From: Medicago truncatula
Lineage: Eukaryota; Streptophyta; Magnoliopsida; Fabales; Fabaceae
Reading direction: 5' to 3'
Assembly (NCBI RefSeq): GCF_003473485.1
Contig: NC_053048.1
Location: forward strand, 34,344,755-34,408,754
DNA length: 64,000 nucleotides
In this document: piece by piece, positions 34,901-47,630 of the stretch
How positions within the stretch are numbered: the first letter of the stretch is position 1
Layout: each line of letters begins with the position of its first letter
The notes under the pieces: generated by a model
Database searches by the model: none
Told to the model about the DNA's origin: nothing
The model's input: only the letters and a program-made list of their open reading frames with translations
Position numbers and translations under genes: made by a program

Positions 34901-36274
34901 TTTTTGGCCAATCAATAACTTTTTTTTTGGTGAGCATTGGCTAATTAATAAATGGGTTTGTCTAACATGTGGAATATTGCACATGTTAAAGCAACAATTA
35001 TTTATTAAAAAGTTATATCATTAATAAAAAATGCACAAGTTAATAGAATATAAAATTGACATAAAATGAACAATGTGAGAAATACCGGGCTTATCAATAT
35101 GAGCAGGGAATGTTTTAATTTTGTTTAATCGATGTAGGATTGAGACAAACTTAAGTAAAAATTAATTAACACTAGGAATTGTTGATTGCTTTTAAAGTTT
35201 CACGGTCCAATTGATTATGAGATCTAATGTTTATGCACTTCTCATTCTTTCGGCTGTGTTATGAGCTTTTTAACCTGCTATGTGCATGTAAGGGAGCAGC
35301 AAGTTGTTCATGCAAGTAATTTATCTGATGACAGGTCATTGCAGCCGGTGATCTTTGTGCCATTTGTCAAGAGAAGATGCATGCCCCAATCTTACTTCGT
35401 TGTAAACACATTTTCTGTGAAGACTGTGTATCAGAATGGTGAGACTTGCTTTGCTGTTACTTTTTGCACTGGTCTGCTTTAGAATATAAAATTGACATTT
35501 ACATTAGAGTTAAACTAGCAAGTACGGTGCTTATATAAGAAAATAGCAAGTACCAAATGGGTAGTTTACAAAATGTGAAAAATCAGATTAAAAAGGTATT
35601 TTAAAAAATCAATTTAATTGGTAAATATAAAAATACAGATTTTAAATAGATTTAATAGTTGTATTATTTAGATATTAATTAGACAAGTCACATGAGGTCA
35701 AAGTCCTGGAAACAACCTCTTGTGTAAAAATCAGGGCAAGGCTGTGTAATACACCAAAATGGTGGGGGACCCTTTCCCCAGACCCTGCGTATGCGGGAGC
35801 TTAAATGCACCGGGATGCCCTAAAAAGATATTAATTAAACGAATCAAGTGGAAATTAATATTGACTTGATTTGATTTGATTTGACATGTATGGCTGTGAT
35901 GATGACACATGATTTCAGGATACGATGTGATTTAGAGATGCTAGAACCTAAGATTTAAATTTAATAATTTGGGGTAGATATGCTAAACTCCCACCTGATT
36001 ACACCACTATTTTGATCATCTGGTCTACAAATGTGGTTATGGGTTGCTTTCTTAATTTTAGTATTGGGGTCAACATGTTTTGTAATTGTATTGCTTCATG
36101 TTTATTACTATATTTAATTTTTCTTCATATGTTTATTTGGGCTCCTGATTATCTATCTTATTTGCCAGGTTTGAGAGGGAAAGGACATGCCCATTGTGCA
36201 GGGCTTTGGTAAAACCTGCAGACCTCAGGTCATTTGGTGATGGCTCTACTAGTTTATTTTTCCAGTTATTCTGA
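31934..36274 (+). CDS. RNFT-like RING finger and transmembrane E3 ubiquitin ligase
   Basis: Eight coding exons: 31934-32426, 32560-32636, 32744-32912, 33447-33535, 33722-33886, 34558-34635, 35335-35438 and 36169-36274. They give 426 aa, all junctions GT-AG and frame-consistent. The N-terminal 140 residues are Ser/Gly-rich and disordered, with a poly-Gly run. Then several membrane helices follow (about 145-165 [10 protein letters not shown], 167-180, 195-215 [20 protein letters not shown], 235-250, 280-300, 315-330). The C-terminus is a C3HC4 RING, C365-C402 (C-A-I-C, C-K-H, C-E-D-C, C-P-L-C). Mammalian RNFT1 is an ER-membrane E3 in ER-associated degradation, so ubiquitin transfer at the ER membrane is the likely role. 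A (CT)n run at 31673-31709 lies in the 5' UTR. I recall At5g01960 as the Arabidopsis counterpart. Confidence 0.93.
35682..35825 (+). mobile_element. TS-type SINE, 5'-truncated, in RNFT intron 7
   Basis: The 3' body GGACCCTTTCCCCAGACCCT, then GCGGGAGCTTAAATGCACCG and GGATGCCC, is the conserved tail of the plant TS SINE family. A 12-bp duplication AGATATTAATTA lies at 35670-35681 and 35826-35837. The promoter-bearing head is missing. Confidence 0.8.
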
Positions 36275-36289
36275 AATCATATACACAAA

Positions 36290-37820
36290 CCAGGAAGTTT
36301 TTTTCCTGCTTTGAAGCTTTACTTTTCAAAGCAGCAATCCTGATGGATATACATCAACACATGTAAAATTCACTAGAGTCATTTTGGAGACACTCTGAGA
36401 AGATGAATGCAGCTAAATAGAATTTAACTGGTCACCTGTTATTCATATAATGTACTTTTAAGAGGTGAAATGTATTATATGACCCTGTAAACTAGGAAGT
36501 TTATTGAATGTATAATTAAATGTGAATCTTCATTTCCAAGGAATGAAGGTCTTTCTCCCAACTGCTTTCTGTCATTTATTGTGAATCAAATTAGCAGTTA
36601 ATTTTTTTTTTTTTTTTAATTTCTCTGCAATTGGTTGTTTAGACACAGAAGTGTTTGTTACACTGGCAGGATTTGGTTGATAATCTCACATTTCAGTAAA
36701 GTTAATAGATGTGTGATACTATTGTGTTATGGGAATTTCACGGGTGATTTTAGAGTGTCACGGAATTTAAAAGCAATATGGGATTTACAATATTTTGAAG
36801 TCTTGGTTTAGCTAGATTTAGATATATAAAAAGTCTTAACATGTGCCCTTAAGAGCACAAGTTAGCTTTTCCCTATAAAGAAACGGTCTGGAGTGTCGAG
36901 ATATATTCTTAGGCTTAGATTTCCCATAAAAGCACAATCAACTTAACCATAAACTACTTCTCAACCTCCAAAAGTTGGATCAAAATGAATGTTAAAGGCA
37001 GTGTCCATTACAAGTAAGTAAAGATTTGTCATTAAATTCATGTGTGATTTGATGAATAATGTTAGAAACACACTTTAATCTAATCACTCACCGGTTGTTA
37101 TAATAATACTATTTCTTAGAGATGGAAGGAAGGACGACAATTGTAAAGTATAAGGGGCTTGAAACTTTACAGTTTTAATATTCTAAAAGTATAGTTGAAA
37201 TAAGTGTAAATGTAATGTAATGCTTGTCTTTCTTTTTTTCTCGATGAAGTGATGGATTGATTTGGAATTGGAATGAATGCTTTCTGAAGTAATTTACCCC
37301 ACTTACCTGAGAAGGCTTATGATGTTCTGTCAATGTACAATTCTAGAGTTTTGAGGTGATTTATATAACTTCAATAATGCATTGTTTCATTCCTTTCATG
37401 GATCATTTTACACAAGCATACCACCTGACCCTGTTGACTGTTGTCATTTTTAATATTCAAGGGACAGATAGGATAAATTTTGATTTGATATTTGATGAAG
37501 GGTGTGCTAACTTTCGTATACTATAAATGAATAATACTCTTAAAATGCTAAAGAAAGCTATAATATTTGTAATTGTATCCAACAAAATTTGATCAACCAA
37601 TACATTGAAAAAATGAAAAGAAATTTTCCAAACCAACTTCATAGTGACATTAAATTTACACACAAAACAAATGTTAGTTTTCATCAAATATTTCCACCCT
37701 CCTAATTCCTCATTCCTCACATTGCAGTCAGGTCTAATAAATAAACAAATATATGTTACAAATCATGCATACATACATCCCTTAAAACAAGAGAACCTCA
37801 TCTAAGGCTATAACCCTATG
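36290..37820. other. convergent 3' flanks
   Basis: Non-coding DNA between the stops of two convergent genes (RNFT-like on plus, coiled-coil on minus), including both 3' UTRs. No other feature seen. Confidence 0.4.
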
Positions 37821-37836
37821 AACAAAAAAAGGGTGA

Positions 37837-40607
37837 TCATTTTGCTGCATGTTGAGGAGGTGACTCACTAGCAGGTGTCTCATTTTCTTCTGATGTACTC
37901 TTATCATCATCATCTTTTGCTGACCCCAGAACAACCTCGTCAGGCGATGTCGGTGATAATGAGTGTGGTGAAACAGATAGCAACCTGGTGACTCCATTGA
38001 CATCCATAGGATATAGTTCCGTGACTTCTTCCATTCCCTCATCCAGATACACCACATCCTGCATTGTCAGCTGATGGTATTCCACAATTTCCCTCAGGAA
38101 ACGGTTTTCTCTTGAATATGTCTCATTTTCATTAGCCAAACGAGCCTTCTCGGCTAGAAGTGTTTCAAGCTGATGTCGAATCTGAGAAAATCACAAATTC
38201 AGTATCAGAGTTAAATTTCAAATAGCGGTAGCAGCAGCAGCAGCAGTAGTAGTGTAGTAGTTATGCATGCATATACATGATGTTACTTCTATTTTATGCA
38301 TAAAATACATCGATCCACCTTATAATTTGGCCTATTTGGATTGGTTTTATTTAAGTTTATTTATTGGCATGAACACTAGTGAGACTGTTTGAGGGAGTTT
38401 ATGGCATGTTCTTAAACAATTTTCATCTTACTCTATAATTTCTCCATGATAGCTTATGAAAATAGCTTATAGTTTATACGAAAATAATTTGATGTTATTT
38501 TATCATTTGTAATTAGAAATAGCTTATGCATAAGCGCTTACTAAATTTTGTTTTGTCAATATGAGTGTTTTATTGGCTTCTAAACACAAAATTCACATAG
38601 GTAACCAACAAACAAATTATTACCAGATCATCATCTTCACGGTTATGTCCCTTGTCGCTGCCCTCTCGTTCCCTGAGTAATTTATTTTCTTCTTCAAGTT
38701 GAGCAGAACGCGCTTTAGCAAATGCTAAATCCGCTTTAACCGTTTTTAACTCACGAAGAAGTAACTTTGCTTTTGCAGCTGTTGCCATTGCCACCTGAAA
38801 TCAAAGCAAAAGGAAATGGAGCTTGTTTTACATGAGAAACTCAAAACAGTTCATTCTAATAAAAAAACCATCATAAACCAATTTTCTGTTCGTTATTATA
38901 ATCAGAAGCAAAAGTTTGAACTAGGATTCCTGCATCCAAATCAAGAAGAGTTTAACATTTGTACACTGGTATCATAAACACGTTTTGCATAGACATCTAA
39001 TCATATTTCATTATCTTTTCACATCATCATATTATTTCTTAAAACCTCTTAAGAGTCTGTTACTATAGGTTTTTGCCGAAAATGAAGTCTTACATGTAGA
39101 ATATGTATGTGCTATTTGCGGAATAAATTTAAATTAATCACATGATATGGAACTAAGAAAGGATTATACTAACTTAAATTCTATTAACAATTCCGAAATC
39201 ATATACGATGTTCTATCATCTATGCCTTCACTACAAGAACTAGTGAGGCCGCAAACATTACACATGATTACACAGTTGGCACCTTACGTCGCGAGATGCC
39301 TTGAGTTGCGTTTCATGGCGAGAAGGAGACTGTGTCTGATCTGATTGCTGCCATGGATTCCTCATTTCTGAAGCTTGGTTTATATCTTCAGGGCCATTTC
39401 CTCTTCGCCTGATTTGATATCTGAGGTCTGCTGTCTTACTCTCCACCATTGTTTTGCCATCCTGAAGAAAAAACCAAAAGTAACATTGAACTAAATAATG
39501 TGATGTATGAATTAAATCATAAGATAATAATAATTTGATGTACACTGTCAAAACATGAAATTCAGAGAAACTCATCGACAATTATGTTATGTATTTGTTA
39601 TTCTTACACAGACAGATTTACCTCAAAAGCCTTCTCAAAGGTGTCACCTAGCTGATTGAGGGAAGTAGTAATTGCATCCAAGCCCTTCCGAATCGAAGGA
39701 TTGTCCATTCTTTTATTATAGTCAGAAGGTTGATATAATGGCTTGAATAACCATACCAAAGCAAAATCACACACAAATAAGTTGATTCCCATTCAACTAA
39801 TAATGTAAATGACAAACATATATTTTGCAACATTATGTTATATCATACATATATCATATCCCTGCATTGCATTGAACACAATAAATTATAATCACCTGAG
39901 TTGAAAAAGGACTTGTAAAGGTATTAAATGAGTGTGATTTGAGTGTTTGAGGCATGGTTTCTTGTTGTTGTGGAGCTGGATTGTTTTCATCCAGCATTGA
40001 TTTTGCTTTATGAGCCAAAACACCCCAAAAACCAGACTTAGAGTTGTCATTTCCATAAGCATCAAAACTCTGCATCATTGCATTCATTCAAGTCATTATA
40101 TTCAATCTTTGATCTATCTATCCATCTATATGTCTGTCGGTCAGTCTCTCTGTCTATTCAAATATATGCTACAAATTTCTATATTATCTGAAATTTGTAT
40201 ATACAATCATCAACAAAATGCAATATGATTCAATAGTAAAATTGATTAATTTCATATTTTACCAAAAAAAATATATATATATATTAAAAAATGTCGATAT
40301 GCTAAGTTTAACACCTGATATCAACGCATATAGATTCATATATGAAATAAATCAAGAGTTTCCATTGACATACCGTGGATCTATGATGGTCAGGATGAGA
40401 GGGGTCAAATGCAAAGGAAAGAGCGGGTTGACGACGAGCAGTAGAGGCTTTGATGGCTTGAGCGGCGAGGGAAGAAGAATGAGAAGAAGAGAGGGAACGT
40501 GAATAACTATTTTGTTGATCAGAATCTTTAGGATCATCCAATGATGAATGAAAATCTTCTTTGAATGTTGAAGCTCTTGATATGCCTTGTCTTCTTCTAT
40601 ACGCCAT
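37837..40607 (-). CDS. plant-specific coiled-coil protein (tropomyosin-like annotation)
   Basis: Six coding exons: 40374-40607, 39896-40069, 39622-39741, 39288-39461, 38624-38794 and 37837-38181. They give 405 aa from [19 protein letters not shown]. An in-frame ATG six codons upstream (40625) is an alternative start. The N-terminal 80 residues are Ser-rich; residues 79-136 are conserved-looking ([17 protein letters not shown]). A small helix [20 protein letters not shown] follows. A long coiled coil spans about 235-330 ([20 protein letters not shown], then the [20 protein letters not shown] region). The tail is acidic and Ser-rich. Function is unknown; homologues have been labelled tropomyosin- or myosin-like only because of the coiled coil. 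I recall At5g01970 holding this position in Arabidopsis, and At1g30050 as a similar protein. Intron 5 holds a MITE-like insertion. Confidence 0.85.
38329..38555. mobile_element. Tourist-like MITE relic in coiled-coil gene intron 5
   Basis: It shares with the element at 46967 the inner words ATAGCTTATGAAAATAGCTTAT, AGAAATAGCTTATGCATAAG and a GGCCTATTTGGAT end. The right terminus has eroded, so its boundary is approximate. Confidence 0.5.
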
Positions 40608-40639
40608 CTTTTCTTTTGCTTCCAAAACCTGATTGCCTT

Positions 40640-42230
40640 AGAGAGATAGAGAGAGAGAGATATCCCAAAAAAACAAGCAAAAGTGTCTGATTATCATTCA
40701 ACTTCTACCTAACCAACTCTTTCCGTTTTTATCGTTTTTTAGGGGTCATGAAATGAAATATCAACCTTAAATATGTATAAAGTACATTAATTAAAAATGT
40801 AACTATATAAATAATAATATTGTTGCTTCTTTATGACAGATCATACACACGTACAAGCAAAGAGAGTTAGAGAAATACAATACATATAACTTTAATGAAC
40901 TGTAACGATTTTGTATATAATATATGATCGATTTTTTTTTTTTTTTTAACAAAATATATAATCTAATTATTTTTTTTGAAGGATATGATCTAATTATTAT
41001 AACATAAAAACATTTTAGTAAGAATTTAATTCATATACACTTTATACTATCCGATTATTAAAAATATTTAACTTTAATCATAACAAATTCTAAAGTCACA
41101 TGCATCGACGTGTTTTATTGCTAGCGCAAAATATTTTACATTAACGGTGTATCAAAATTAAACTATTTTTGTCAATCTTTCAAAAAAGACTGGTTTATAT
41201 ACATAGCATTTCATGATAGTCACATTCACGCAGGGGTCACCTTTCTTTTTCTTTTCATAATTCAATTTACATCCTTTTTCTTTTCATAATTCCAGTTACA
41301 TCATTATTTTTGTTGATGATGTTTATTGTAAAAGGTTGTGAATCCTTTTCTCCTTCTTTATCTATACAAGATAAGTATGAACCGACATTACTCTTCATAG
41401 TGTATTTGTAGTATATTGTTTCAATTTGATTTTATACATGTTTATAAACATGATTTGAGTTTATGGTGTCTTCATGTTTTAATATATTTAGGACTATATA
41501 TCTAACTTTTTTTTTAATAAGTTATATTAGTTTCTAGGGTTTTTTAAAGGCAAAAACAAAGCCTTTGGTGACAACTCAACTTAAAAGACCCCAGCTAAGC
41601 AAAGCTGTTTCAATCACATATCGAATGAATTATTATTATATAAACACTTTTCCTTTCACTTATTGAGATCTATTCTTACTAATAAGTTTTTTTCCAAGAG
41701 AAACTTTGGAGATGCCTTTCCCATTAAATGAAGCAATTCTATGCCACCTTTTAAGAATGTAATTGTTTTGTTTAGCTTTTTGATTCACCTTAGAGAGTCC
41801 AAGACCAAAAAAAGACATTTTTTTAGTTGAGTTGAGTATATTTGTAACAGAAATCTCCATGATTTGGTTGGCCACAAAGTGTAAACATGTATATAACAAT
41901 CTTAGTTTTCAAAGATTCTCTTTTATGAACCACTCAATTCACCATTTTTATTGGAATTTATGTTTTTTTGAATTTTTATTGTAAATTTTGAAATCTAAAC
42001 AAACAATTTGTAAGAGATGCATTTATATAGATTTTATAAAAAGTAGATATATAGTTCTTTTAATTAAGTTAGTTCTAAATTTAGATAATTTTAATGATTA
42101 TACCATCTTGAATATGCTAAACGAACCTAATGATAATCAATCCATTACAATGTTGAGTTCTTAATTTAATTTGAAACAAATAAGATCTAGTAGGCATGTA
42201 TAGTGCATAATCTTGACGATGAGGCCAATC
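40640..42230. other. upstream region of the coiled-coil gene and spacer
   Basis: A (GA)n microsatellite at 40641-40662 lies in the presumed 5' UTR. Beyond is AT-rich DNA with no gene recognised. Confidence 0.35.
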
Positions 42231-42248
42231 AATTATGAGAGGATTAGA

Positions 42249-42462
42249 ATCATTTGGAGTTGGTCCAGTGGTTGGCTTGAGATCTTGAAGTTTGCTCCTA
42301 CAGAGGTCTCAGGTTCGATTTCCTTTGGTGCCAATTTCGGTGGGCTAAGTCCATAGAGAGCTTGCTTTGGCTTTAAATGGACCCCCGCAAGTGGGTGGTG
42401 TGATTGATCCCCTCAGATTAGTCGATTCTTGAATCAGATACCGAGTTTTAAAAAAAAATAAA
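42249..42462 (+). mobile_element. tRNA-derived SINE with 18-bp TSD
   Basis: The head has GGTCCAGTGGTTGGCTTGAG (A-box region) and AGGTTCGATTTC (B box). The body contains GGACCCCCGCAAGTGGGTGG and the tail is A-rich. The duplication AATTATGAGAGGATTAGA is exact at 42231-42248 and 42463-42480. This family differs from the one at 42502. Confidence 0.9.
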
Positions 42463-42501
42463 AATTATGAGAGGATTAGACAAACTATCAAGAATTACAA
42501 T

Positions 42502-42621
42502 TTTTTTTTGTCAAGTAGGTAGCCTAGTGGCTACAAGAAGTGGAGTGTCCAGAGTTCGAACCCCAACCCCTGCATATAATATGCAATATTCCTACCAACT
42601 GAGTTAAGTTCACGGGGATAG
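42502..42621 (-). mobile_element. tRNA-derived SINE with 13-bp TSD
   Basis: Minus-strand A box AACTCAGTTGGTAGGAA and B box GGGTTCGAACTC, with a tail given by the T run 42501-42509. The duplication CAAGAATTACAAT is exact at 42489-42501 and 42622-42634. Same family as 13018 and 17208; this copy is the best preserved. Confidence 0.9.
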
Positions 42622-42681
42622 CAAGAATTACAATCTATTTGATTTGATGTCGAGGTATGTAATTCTGAGAATTAGATAAAA

Positions 42682-42866
42682 GAGAAATGATATTTGTACA
42701 ACTATTTTTGTACAACTTTTGTACAACCTTCTATCTCATACTCACATTATCTTCTTATTCTCTCTATTCCTTTTTCTCTCGCTATTGTTTTTGACCAATA
42801 AGAAGAGAACACAACAAAGTTGTCCCAAAAGTTGTAACAAAAGAGTTGTTCAAATATCACTTACTC
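42682..42866. mobile_element. MITE family 1, copy 3, 9-bp TSD
   Basis: The ends are GAGAAATGATATTTGTACAA and the reverse complement of GAGTAAGTGATATTTGAACA. The duplication TAGATAAAA is exact at 42673-42681 and 42867-42875. The interior matches the copy at 26897, including the TTTTTGACCAAT word. Confidence 0.87.
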
Positions 42867-43059
42867 TAGATAAAAACAAAAAAACATTATGAGGATTAGA
42901 CTATGCATGATACAAATTGAGGTGTCTTGGACAAAACTATCCTATAATACTTTCTATCCTCTCGCACAGTAGTGAGGCTAGCATAATTTCAAATATAAAA
43001 AAGAAATAAAATATATTTTAAAAACTAATAAATATATTAAACTTAATGAATAAGTAAAA

Positions 43060-43420
43060 TAAATTTACAATAATTCGACCAAACTCACAACATCCATGTT
43101 AATAACATAAAACGGCAAAGTACATATGCCTACCGAAAAGACTATATTCAAGCCATCGAAATACTCATGTTTTCGGATCTGCAATTTTGACGACGCAAAA
43201 TTCTTTGATTGAATCTGCGCGTAATAAAAACTAATCTTTCAACTTGAATCAAATAAACACTGCATTAAGACGGAAAGTCAAAGACTCACCGCATAAAGAC
43301 GAAAAATCAAAATAAGCAAAGTCGCGTGAGACGACAAAATCACAAAATCAAACGAAAGAGAATAAAAAATATATGAAAATCACTTATTTGACTAAAAGAG
43401 AAAGAAAAACAATTCAGAGT
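43060..43420. repeat. dispersed repeat, copy 1 of a direct pair
   Basis: Diverged direct copy of 44570-44925, sharing in order words such as CAACATCCATGTT, ATATTCAAG, TCTGCAAT, TTTGATTG and CACTTATTT. Family not recognised; it may be parts of one larger element. Confidence 0.65.
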
Positions 43421-44569
43421 GTTAATTTCAAATCAAACTTGGCCCTAAATCACCCTTATTTGGTATATCAAGGACAAGAAAAGTTGTGACGCTAGGATTT
43501 GAAAAAAAGTGTAATAATTATTAATATATTTAATGAAACTACAACGAAGAAAATAAAAACTAACAATAGATATTTATGTAAATTTAGATCTATGAAGTTT
43601 AAAGAATTTCTTCTTCAAAAAACAAAAAGTTAAATTTATCCATAATTGATACCAAGCTAAATAGATTATCAATATTTTTTTAATATTATTTTTTTTAAAC
43701 CAACAAAATTGTTTGAAGTAATCAAATAACATATTAACGGGGTAGTTACATATAAAATTATATTAATTATTCAAGATTTTTTTTCTTTTGGAGATAGGGT
43801 GCTACCCCATGGTTATGAAGCCCTTCGTCCATGCTAAACCCCTACTGTAAACTTCTAATTTACGATATATTTTTCTGTAAAAAAGAGTAAATTTTTTCAA
43901 CATACAAATTTTGTGTAAAGTGTTTTTTTAACAAGGCACAGTTTATTCAAAATGAAAAAAAAATGCAAGGGTACGTACTCGATTATAGAGATGTATTCGT
44001 CAATCCTCTCTTTTAGGACATCTTTATGTCGTAGATTGGGTCAATATAATATGTGATATTATGTCGTAGATTGGCTATAATTTATATAACCGTTTTTCCC
44101 TCAAAAAAAATAAAAATTATATAACCATTTTGTTAAAAAATTTCGGGTAACCTTCTTATTTTTTCTTTTTATTTGTTAAAATCAATAGAGAGAAAGATGA
44201 AGAGTAAAAAGATGATGACAATACGATAAAGTTAGTTTAATTTTATAAATATTATTTCTTTTGAACAATTATAACTGGATGCCTCCTAAATGAAGCAAAG
44301 TTGCACTTGATAAAGAGATAGGATTAATCATAATAGCTCAACAAACAAAAGATTAATCCCCTTTAAAAAAATAATTATCCTAACTATAAAAAAATACAAT
44401 TATTTATAAAATCTATTAATTTTTAGATAAGTTGACTTGAAATATCCTCTAAAAAAAGTAGAAAGATGATTTGATATTTTATAGGCTACATATCTCCCGT
44501 GGTCTTTTAAGTTAGATATTTGTAATTACAATTGATTTGATAGAGTATATTGATACAATACAAATTTGC

Positions 44570-44925
44570 TAAAATAAAAAATGATGAATCTCCGAACAAA
44601 CCGGCAACATCCATGTTGATAGCATAAAACAGAAAAATACAAAAGTATACAACTATATTCAAGACTTCAGAATATCTATATCTCCGAATCTGCAATGTTG
44701 GCTACGTCAAAGTCATTTGATTGTATATGTGCTGGATCGAAGCTGATTTGACAATCTGAATCGAACAAACACTTGAACAAGATGAGAAAGACAAACAATA
44801 TCGCACAAACACAACGGACAAAACATTATTTTAAGACAACGAAATCACATAAGAAAAAAAACTAAATAAATGTGAAAAACACTTATTTAATAAAAGGGAA
44901 TGAGAAAAACGATTTAAAAGAGTCG
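44570..44925. repeat. dispersed repeat, copy 2 of a direct pair
   Basis: Partner of 43060-43420, in the same orientation about 1.5 kb away. The sequence between the two copies is AT-rich and non-coding. Confidence 0.65.
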
Positions 44926-45194
44926 TTTGGGGTTAAAGATTAATTGTAAACCACTCTTTTTAGTGAATGAAGAAAGTGAAACTAGAGTTTTAAATGACGA
45001 CTCATAAAATAGAGTGTTCCACAAATAGTTGTTGAAAAAAACTTAAAAACTAATTTATTAGAAACATCTAACTTATTGGTAAAAAAAAAAAATCTAACTT
45101 AAAGACATCGCTAGAGGTATTTGTCATATATTTTATATAAAAACTATGACATTATTAATGCATAAGTTTTTTTTTAAAAATAGATATAGAAACA

Positions 45195-46285
45195 AAATTG
45201 GTTTGTACATTTCTTTTAAGGTTTTGATGGTAACAAAGTATTAAAGAATAATTAGATATGCTAATTAATGTTCAAGCGTGCAAGACCATAAATTAAAATT
45301 TAACAAGGCATGAACATGTATAAGAGCATCAGAAGCACAAGAGAAACTCAAAGACTATGGTAGAAGATCTGAATAAAGGTCAAGTAGAAGTCAACGTCTT
45401 GGATCAAAAGAAAGGGTGTTGCTCAGAAGGTGAAGATCTTCGTGAACTCTGAAGTCCATTAGACTCTAAAGACCTCCAAACTCGGAAGTGTCGAAGATCT
45501 TGAGGGACCCAGACTTCATGTCAAATTTGTCCTCTTTTGTAGTTGTCTCTATCAAAGTCTAATAGTACAATTTGTCCTCTTCTGACCACATGTAGAAACA
45601 AACAAAGAACTTCAAAGACAAAAAGAATAAACTGATAATTTCAGTTTTAGCAAGGAATTTCAAATGTCTAATCAATGGAACTATCCATATCAGGCAAAGA
45701 TCCAACTTTCTTGATTTGAAGCTTCTCAACGACTCTTAATGCATCAACACTCTTCTCCAACGACTCTCAAATCCTTGCCCATATAAGGAGCTGAAGACTT
45801 GAAGAAAGATAAAAGGACTTTGCTATTTTACTTACTCTGTCAAATCAAAAAACGCATAGAACACTTAAGAATTTCTTATCAAATTTTGTATCTTAGAAAT
45901 ATTAAGTCTTAGATTCTGTTCTAAATTGCATTTTTTACTACTCTGATTGTATATCGAGAGTAAGAATAAATCTTTTATCTATAACCTTTAAAAGTATCTT
46001 GCTTGTGTGTTTGAGCAGTGAAAGTCTCTTTAAGTTGTGATTGAGCATTGAAAATCTCTAGCTTGTGTTTTTGAGTATTTGAAAGTCTCTTGAAAGTGTC
46101 ATTGAACAATTGTAATATAACGTGATTATAGTGTAATTCATTGAAAGTGTAAGAGAGATTGAACTACTCTTAATTTGTAAGAGGAACCAATATAAATTGT
46201 CGTATCTACTCTTTCTTTATTTGTGTTTGTTATATCTACAAACAAACTCTCAATTAGACTCCAACACCAATTCAAAAACATAGAT
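45195..46285 (+). mobile_element. probable Ty1/copia (Sirevirus/Maximus-like) solo LTR, fossil
   Basis: The text style (GATGGTAACAAAGTATTAA near the left, GAAGTCAACGTCTTGGATCA, and repeated GTGTGTTTGAGCAGTGAAAG-type runs towards an end reading CAACACCAATTCA) resembles LTRs of the Sirevirus lineage in legumes. No internal coding domains adjoin it, so a solo LTR is likely. The ends are approximate and no TSD was confirmed. Confidence 0.4.
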
Positions 46286-46479
46286 ACCCAATAAAGTTTT
46301 ATTCTTTAAAATTAATAAATAAATAAATTTGATCAGTATACATGTAATATTTCAGACTTCTTAAAAAAAAAAAAATTAAAAAATTCTGACAATAATGATT
46401 TTAAGACAAAAATAAATAAAAAAATAGAAGTGGTTACAGTTTACAGTAAATCCGAAAACGTCGTCGTGGAGTGTGGTCT

Positions 46480-47630
46480 GTTGACGAGACAGAGTCGTAT
46501 GTTTTTTTGATACAAAAATGGTTGTTCCAGCGACTCATTCAATTCTTCTTCAACTTGCTCCCATATTTTTGTGGTAACTTCCTTCAAATCTGATCTAACA
46601 TTTCTTCCTTTAGAAATCAAGATCCCTCTTTCTCAACTCTTTCAGGTTATTCATTCTCTCTCTTCAACTTTTTTCTATTTTATTTTATTTCTCACTTTCA
46701 ATAATCAATTTTCATTTTACCGTTAAAAATTCATCCTTTACTTCATTTTATCAATGCCCACATTCTCATTCATCATTTTCATCTTTTGGGTATCTCTTAA
46801 TTCTACTTAATTTGTTACTTCACATTCATCGTTGTTTTTGCATAATGCATTTTACATTATCCAATTCAATCGCCTTACAGTTAGTTACACATGTCACAAA
46901 TTATACACACACACACACAGAGATGCTTGCAATTCAATTTGTTACTTGATTGATGCTCAGCTTTTAGGGTATGTTTGAATTCAGTTATTTCAAATAACTT
47001 ATTTGAGCTTATCTACTCTGAGAGAGCTTATGAAAATAATTTACAACGTGTTCATAAGCTATTTTCAACTTATTTTCATAAGCTGTCAAGGATAACTTAT
47101 ATAAAAACAGTATGACTATATTTTATCATATTTTATCTTTTGTTATAGAAATAGCTTATCTATCCATTGGCATTTACATGATAAGTGCTTAATTAAGTTG
47201 TTTATCCAAACAGGACCTTAATTACCTTTGATTTGAGCTCAACTCACATGGTACTTTTAAGTGGATGGTGTGTTTGTTGTGTGATTTTATGTAGATTGTT
47301 TATGGTGGGAAGTGTTACTCTATGAAGCACCGACACATGCACTAGACAAAACCTGACACTAGGACGAAGACACTGATGATAGTTTAAGAAAATGTAATTG
47401 ATTGAATTTAACTACAAGTGTCAGTGTCGTGTCTGCGATTGAAAGCACCGACACCGGACATACTTTCAATCTAAGGTGGCGGTGCTACAAAGGTGTTACT
47501 GTTATACTTGTCACTGCATGGTTTGAGTGCTTTGTTGTGAACTATTTTTCTGACTTGTCGAATTGCTTGTTTCTTTAGTACATTATATTAATGTGTAGTG
47601 GTAATTTGAGATTTATTTGGTTTCAGATAG
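46480..47630 (+). promoter_or_regulatory. spliced 5' leader of the RING-H2 gene
   Basis: A leader exon ends at 46645 (TTTCAG|GTTATT), and a 981-bp intron runs to the acceptor TTTCAG at 47626, four bases before the start codon. The intron contains a Tourist-like MITE. The exact transcription start is unknown. Confidence 0.6.
46967..47217. mobile_element. Tourist-like (PIF/Harbinger) MITE in 5' UTR intron
   Basis: The ends GGGTATGTTTGAATTCAG and the reverse complement of GGTCCTGTTTGGATAAAC are flanked by TTA on both sides (46964-46966, 47218-47220), the PIF/Harbinger target. The interior has paired AGCTTAT words in both orientations. Confidence 0.75.

Noticed and set aside
42502-42621. tRNA gene suggested by A- and B-box words
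   Set aside because: No cloverleaf can be closed, and the A-rich tail and target duplication show a SINE. The same holds for 13018, 17208 and 42249.
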